Source: Lachnospiraceae bacterium (GTDB lineage: Bacteria > Bacillota > Clostridia > Lachnospirales > Lachnospiraceae). Taken from it: a DNA stretch of 25,264 bases. This document shows, piece after piece, positions 22,647 through 25,264 of the stretch. Below the pieces are notes generated by a model. The model did no database searches and was not told where the DNA came from. It worked only from the letters and a program-made list of their open reading frames with translations. The translations under genes and the position numbers were made by a program. Positions within the stretch are counted from its first letter, which is position 1; each line of letters starts with the position of its first letter. The stretch covers positions 1 through 25,264 of the forward strand of contig CAADTP010000064.1 in assembly GCA_900751995.1 (NCBI GenBank), in the 5' to 3' direction.

Positions 22647-23552
22647 ATGGAAAATAAGAAAGTCCAAGGCACGGTGCAGCTGATCCTGGGATTCATGGAC
22701 AGAATCAAAACCGACCATATCGGTGCCTACGCTGCACAGGCGGCATACTTTCTGATCATGTCGTTTATCCCTTTTGTGCTGGTCCTCACCGCACTGGTTC
22801 AATATACCCCGCTGACCTACAGAATGCTCAGGCAGGCGGTCATAGGGTTTGTTCCGACAAACCTTCAGGATTTTGTCCTCAGCATCATTGCAGAGGTATT
22901 CACAAGGAGTGCGGCGGTCGTACCAATCTCAGCACTTTTTGCACTGTGGTCCTCAGGTAAGGGTATGCAGTCTCTGATCGCGGGTCTGAATGTTATTTAC
23001 CATGTAAAGGAAACCCGAAATTGGCTGACGAACAGATTATACTCCATGCTGTATATGTTTCTGTTTGTAATTGCGATCATCATAAGTCTTTTGTTGCTGG
23101 TCATGGGAAACCGTATACACTCAGCTCTTGTGATCTATGCACCATTTCTGGCGAGAATACTGGGACGGTTTCTGAGTGCCAAGACCTTCCTGGTGTTTGT
23201 AGTACTGTTTCTTGTTTTTCTGGTATTGTATCGGTATCTGCCAAACAGGAAGGCTTCTCTTAAGAGTCAGGTTCCGGGAGCGTTTATCATAGCAGTCGCA
23301 TGGTCTTTGTTCTCCTACTTTTTTTCTCTGTACTTTACATTCTTCCCGAACTTCAGCAATATGTACGGAAGTCTGTCGGCGCTTATCATGGTCATGCTGT
23401 GGCTGTACTGCTGCATGAATCTTTTGCTTTATGGTGCGGAGATCAATGCCTATTTTGAGAATCAGTTCCGCCAGGCACAGCTTACGGTATGGCAGCTGAC
23501 CAAAAAAAATCTTGACAGATTTTTTTCTATGTGGCATAGTAAGGAAAGATAA
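22647..23552 (+). CDS. YihY/BrkB family inner membrane protein
   Basis: An integral membrane protein of the YihY/UPF0761 (formerly RNase BN) family; the family's function is not established, and the old RNase BN label is wrong. The 301 residues have about six membrane segments. The family start YAAQAAYFLIMSFIPFVLVL is near residue 30, with GKGMQSLIAGLNVIYHVKET near 115 and a conserved end SNMYGSLSALIMVMLWLYCC followed by LYGAEINAYFE. I chose ATG 22647 (MENKKVQG) because GGAG lies seven bases upstream; a TTG seven codons earlier has no site. The promoter of the pheST leader lies in its last codons. Confidence 0.9.
   Translation: MENKKVQGTVQLILGFMDRIKTDHIGAYAAQAAYFLIMSFIPFVLVLTALVQYTPLTYRMLRQAVIGFVPTNLQDFVLSIIAEVFTRSAAVVPISALFALWSSGKGMQSLIAGLNVIYHVKETRNWLTNRLYSMLYMFLFVIAIIISLLLLVMGNRIHSALVIYAPFLARILGRFLSAKTFLVFVVLFLVFLVLYRYLPNRKASLKSQVPGAFIIAVAWSLFSYFFSLYFTFFPNFSNMYGSLSALIMVMLWLYCCMNLLLYGAEINAYFENQFRQAQLTVWQLTKKNLDRFFSMWHSKER
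23512..23540 (+). promoter_or_regulatory. Promoter of the pheST T-box transcript, inside yihY
   Basis: Consensus TTGACA (23512-23517), 17-bp spacer, CATAGT (23535-23540), within the last 14 codons of the preceding gene. Start expected near 23547, about 45 bases before T-box stem I. Confidence 0.65.
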
Positions 23553-23589
23553 GCCAAAAGCTTTGAAGGCGTTTCAAGGAAATTGTTTT

Positions 23590-23797
23590 CTTTCAGAGAG
23601 AGGGAGTCAGCGGCTGTAAGCTTCCTTAAGTTCAGACAGTTTCTCATTTTCCCGCCGGAGCTTCATCTCTGAACTTTTTTCAGTAGGAGATGACGTTGAT
23701 GCGCGTTAAGCATGACTCAAGTGCCTGCATATGCAGGAAACAGGGTGGTACCGCGGATCATGACTCCGTCCCTTTCCAGGGATGGGGTCTTTTTTTA
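23590..23797 (+). promoter_or_regulatory. T-box leader, tRNA-Phe specific
   Basis: Controls pheST by sensing uncharged tRNA-Phe. Stem I is closed by TTCAGAGA (23592-23599) with TCTCTGAA (23666-23673). The specifier TTC (23662-23664) lies on the 3' side just above this stem and is a phenylalanine codon, matching the downstream genes. The T-box AGGGTGGTACCGCGG (23742-23756) holds the TGG that pairs with the tRNA acceptor end; its AGGG can pair with CCCT of the terminator arm to form the antiterminator. Confidence 0.95.
23762..23797 (+). terminator. T-box regulated terminator
   Basis: A 12-bp stem (23762-23773 with 23778-23789, including two G-T pairs) with TTCC loop is followed by eight T. It is mutually exclusive with the antiterminator. 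Confidence 0.95.
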
Positions 23798-23816
23798 CTT
23801 TATAGGAAAATACTCC

Positions 23817-23901
23817 GTAATGTTCCTGTTACACAAAAGATTTTTACGAGTCAAAATATATGCCAAAACACCTCGCGGGATACTGCCATTTGAACAGTTA
23901 T
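23817..23901 (-). mobile_element. MITE-like repeat, copy F (85 bp, internally deleted)
   Basis: In reverse orientation it keeps the A/D-type ends: on the plus strand GTAATGTTCC at the left, ACGAGTCAAAAT, then ATGCCAAAACACCTCGCGGG and TGAACAGTTAT at the right. The central hairpin region between AAAAT and ATGCC is missing. No target duplication is clear. It lies in the pheS leader, between the T-box terminator and the ribosome binding site. Confidence 0.75.
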
Positions 23902-23933
23902 CAATAATACACAAAAAGGAGATAGCGAATACC

Positions 23934-24959
23934 ATGGATATGAAGGAAAAACTTCAGGAACTGGCAGAAGCAGCCAGAAAACGGATCGAGGAATCAGATG
24001 GTCCGGAGAAACTGAATGAAGTAAAAGTTGCCTACCTTGGCAAAAAAGGTGAACTGACAGCAATTTTAAAGAGCATGAAGGATGTCGCACCGGAAGACCG
24101 TCCGAAAGTCGGACAGATGGTAAATGAGACAAGAACTAAGATCGAAGAGCATCTGGAGGCAACCAGAAAGAAATTAGAAGAAGCACTTCGCGAAGAAAAA
24201 ATGAAAGCGGAAGTGATCGATGTCACACTGCCGGCAAAGAAAGCAAAGATCGGACATCGTCACCCGAACAGCATCGCGCTGGAAGAAGTAGAGCGTATTT
24301 TCATCGGAATGGGCTACGAGGTAGTAGAAGGTCCGGAAGTGGAATATGCAGATTACAACTTTACCAAACTGAATATTCCGGAGGATCATCCGGCAAGAGA
24401 TGAGCAGGATACATTCTTTATCAACGATTCCATTCTTCTCCGTTCTCAGACCTCTCCGGTACAGGCACGTACTATGGAGGAGGGCAAGCTGCCGATCCGT
24501 ATGATCGCACCGGGACGAGTATTCCGTTCTGACGAAGTAGATGCAACACATTCTCCGTCCTTCCATCAGATTGAAGGTCTGGTTATTGATAAGAACATCA
24601 CATTTGCAGATCTTAAGGGAACTCTCCAGGAGTTTGCACAGGAACTGTTCGGACCGGAGACAAAAACAAAATTCAGACCGCATCATTTCCCGTTTACAGA
24701 GCCGAGTGCAGAGGTGGATGTTTCCTGCTTTAAGTGCGGCGGCAAGGGATGCCGTTTCTGTAAGGGATCCGGATGGATTGAAATCCTCGGATGTGGAACC
24801 GTTCATCCAAACGTATTGAGAATGTGCGGAATCGACCCGGATGAATATACAGGATTTGCGTTCGGTGTAGGTCTTGAGCGTATCGCGCTTCTTAAATATG
24901 AGATCGACGACATGCGTCTTCTCTACGAAAATGATGTAAGATTCTTAAAACAGTTCTAA
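23934..24959 (+). CDS. pheS: Phenylalanyl-tRNA synthetase alpha subunit
   Basis: The catalytic alpha subunit of the alpha2beta2 PheRS that charges tRNA-Phe. 341 residues, normal length. The N-terminal coiled coil (residues 1-85) is followed by the class II core: the HPNSIALEEVERIFIGMGYE region, TSPVQARTM, motif 2 FRSDEVDATHSPSFHQIEG, and motif 3 AFGVGLERIALLKY. A four-Cys cluster, CFKCGGKGCRFC with a later Cys, lies near residues 265-285, as in many clostridial PheS. ATG 23934 (MDMKEKLQE) follows AAAAGGAG; the frame is open for 74 codons upstream through the repeat and T-box, which are not coding. It is in an operon with pheT, controlled by the T-box. Confidence 0.97.
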   Translation: MDMKEKLQELAEAARKRIEESDGPEKLNEVKVAYLGKKGELTAILKSMKDVAPEDRPKVGQMVNETRTKIEEHLEATRKKLEEALREEKMKAEVIDVTLPAKKAKIGHRHPNSIALEEVERIFIGMGYEVVEGPEVEYADYNFTKLNIPEDHPARDEQDTFFINDSILLRSQTSPVQARTMEEGKLPIRMIAPGRVFRSDEVDATHSPSFHQIEGLVIDKNITFADLKGTLQEFAQELFGPETKTKFRPHHFPFTEPSAEVDVSCFKCGGKGCRFCKGSGWIEILGCGTVHPNVLRMCGIDPDEYTGFAFGVGLERIALLKYEIDDMRLLYENDVRFLKQF

Positions 24960-24980
24960 TCTGCACAGCAGAAAGGAAAC

Positions 24981-25013
24981 ATGAGCAATAATCTAAACGA
25001 ACTTTATACGTAA
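24981..25013 (+). CDS. Possible 10-codon ORF between pheS and pheT, cut by repeat copy D
   Basis: ATG 24981 follows GAAAGGAAAC, a plausible ribosome binding site, and encodes MSNNLNELYT before a stop created by the GTAAC end of copy D. With the element and one duplication removed the frame would run 26 codons and overlap the pheT start. Expression is unproven and this may be chance. Confidence 0.2.
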   Translation: MSNNLNELYT

Positions 25014-25151
25014 CTATTCAGAAGGTAGTATCCCGCGAGGCGTTTTGGCATGCTTTTGCCAAAATCCCAAGACATACAAGGCAAAATGCCATCACCGAAG
25101 GTGATTTGGAATGCATTTTGACTCGTAACTGTGAGGGTACTGAACAGTTAC
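25010..25151 (+). mobile_element. MITE-like repeat, copy D (142 bp), with perfect 8-bp target duplication
   Basis: It starts GTAACTATTCAG and ends CTGAACAGTTAC. Perfect direct repeats CTTTATAC flank it at 25002-25009 and 25152-25159. It is nearly identical to copy A over its whole length, with hairpins TTTTGGCA/TGCCAAAA (25043-25064), AAAATGC/GCATTTT, and GTAACTGT/ACAGTTAC. It lies within the pheS-pheT intergenic region and so is co-transcribed in sense orientation. Confidence 0.9.
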
Positions 25152-25185
25152 CTTTATACAAAAAATCGAAAGGTGGATATAAAAC

Positions 25186-25264
25186 ATGAATACATCAATG
25201 TCCTGGATTAAAATGTATGTGCCGGATCTGGATGTAACAGCCCAGGAATACACAGATGCCATGA
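25186..25264 (+). CDS. pheT: Phenylalanyl-tRNA synthetase beta subunit, N-terminal 26 codons (3' end outside window)
   Basis: ATG 25186 follows AAAGGTGG and begins MNTSMSWIKMYVPDLDV, the usual start of clostridial PheT. It follows pheS, as in most bacteria, but 226 bases after it because repeat copy D and its duplication occupy most of the gap. Only the first 79 bases are in the window. Confidence 0.9.
   Translation, partial: MNTSMSWIKMYVPDLDVTAQEYTDAM

Noticed and set aside
23712..23933. N-terminal extension of pheS by 74 codons
   Set aside because: It would translate the T-box sequence, its terminator and a repeat copy. The ATG at 23934 has the ribosome binding site and gives the normal PheS length.

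Overview
The window looks like chromosomal DNA of a Gram-positive, anaerobic gut Firmicute, most likely a member of the Lachnospiraceae (Blautia/Dorea-like; genus not determined). The reasons are a pyruvate,phosphate dikinase gene with highly biased codons, a T-box controlled pheST operon, an EF-G-like FusA2, a SpoIID-domain protein, strong AGGAGG-type ribosome binding sites, and many TTGACA-17-TATAAT-type promoters with hairpin plus T-run terminators. I see no phage, plasmid, IS transposase, CRISPR array, rRNA or tRNA gene.

Layout. 1-3457: the C-terminal three quarters of ppdK, three consecutive hairpins, and a MATE efflux gene. 3620-4999 (-): class 3 aldehyde dehydrogenase. 5220-6818: an unrecognised secreted acidic protein. 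6846-8668: a DUF1275/YoaK-type membrane protein gene (-) divergent from a LysR regulator, with back-to-back promoters. 8714-11101: a CapA-like membrane-anchored phosphoesterase with a very acidic tail (-), divergent from endonuclease IV (nfo). 11168-14695 (-): D-2-hydroxyacid (lactate-type) dehydrogenase, then aroA preceded by tyrA, an aromatic amino acid pair read tyrA-aroA. 14915-19725: fusA2 and leuS, each with its own promoter. 19751-20007: a stand-alone structured RNA gene with promoter and terminator. 20034-23552: galM, a SpoIID/LytB-domain protein and a YihY/BrkB membrane protein. 23512-25264: promoter, T-box(Phe) leader, pheS and the start of pheT.

The most interesting feature is a dispersed repeat family without coding capacity. 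Four complete copies of 142-143 bp (3474, 17008, 22397, 25010) begin with GTAAC-type inverted termini. They are flanked by 8-bp target duplications, perfect for two copies (TAATCTGA, CTTTATAC) and 6/8 for the other two. At least one internally deleted copy (23817) and three shorter relics (7643, 21089, 22374) accompany them. Copies differ from one another by paired changes that preserve three hairpins, so the folded form appears to be maintained. Two copies are tucked against stop codons, one lies inside the pheS-pheT operon, and a deleted one lies between the T-box and pheS. I read it as a MITE-like element (IS66-like ends and duplication length) whose transcript is a structured RNA module at gene junctions.

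Functional links: tyrA and aroA make aromatic precursors, while the pheST T-box senses uncharged tRNA-Phe. PPDK, LDH and ALDH fit mixed-acid/ethanol fermentative metabolism. All assignments come from reading motifs by eye; no database search was run.
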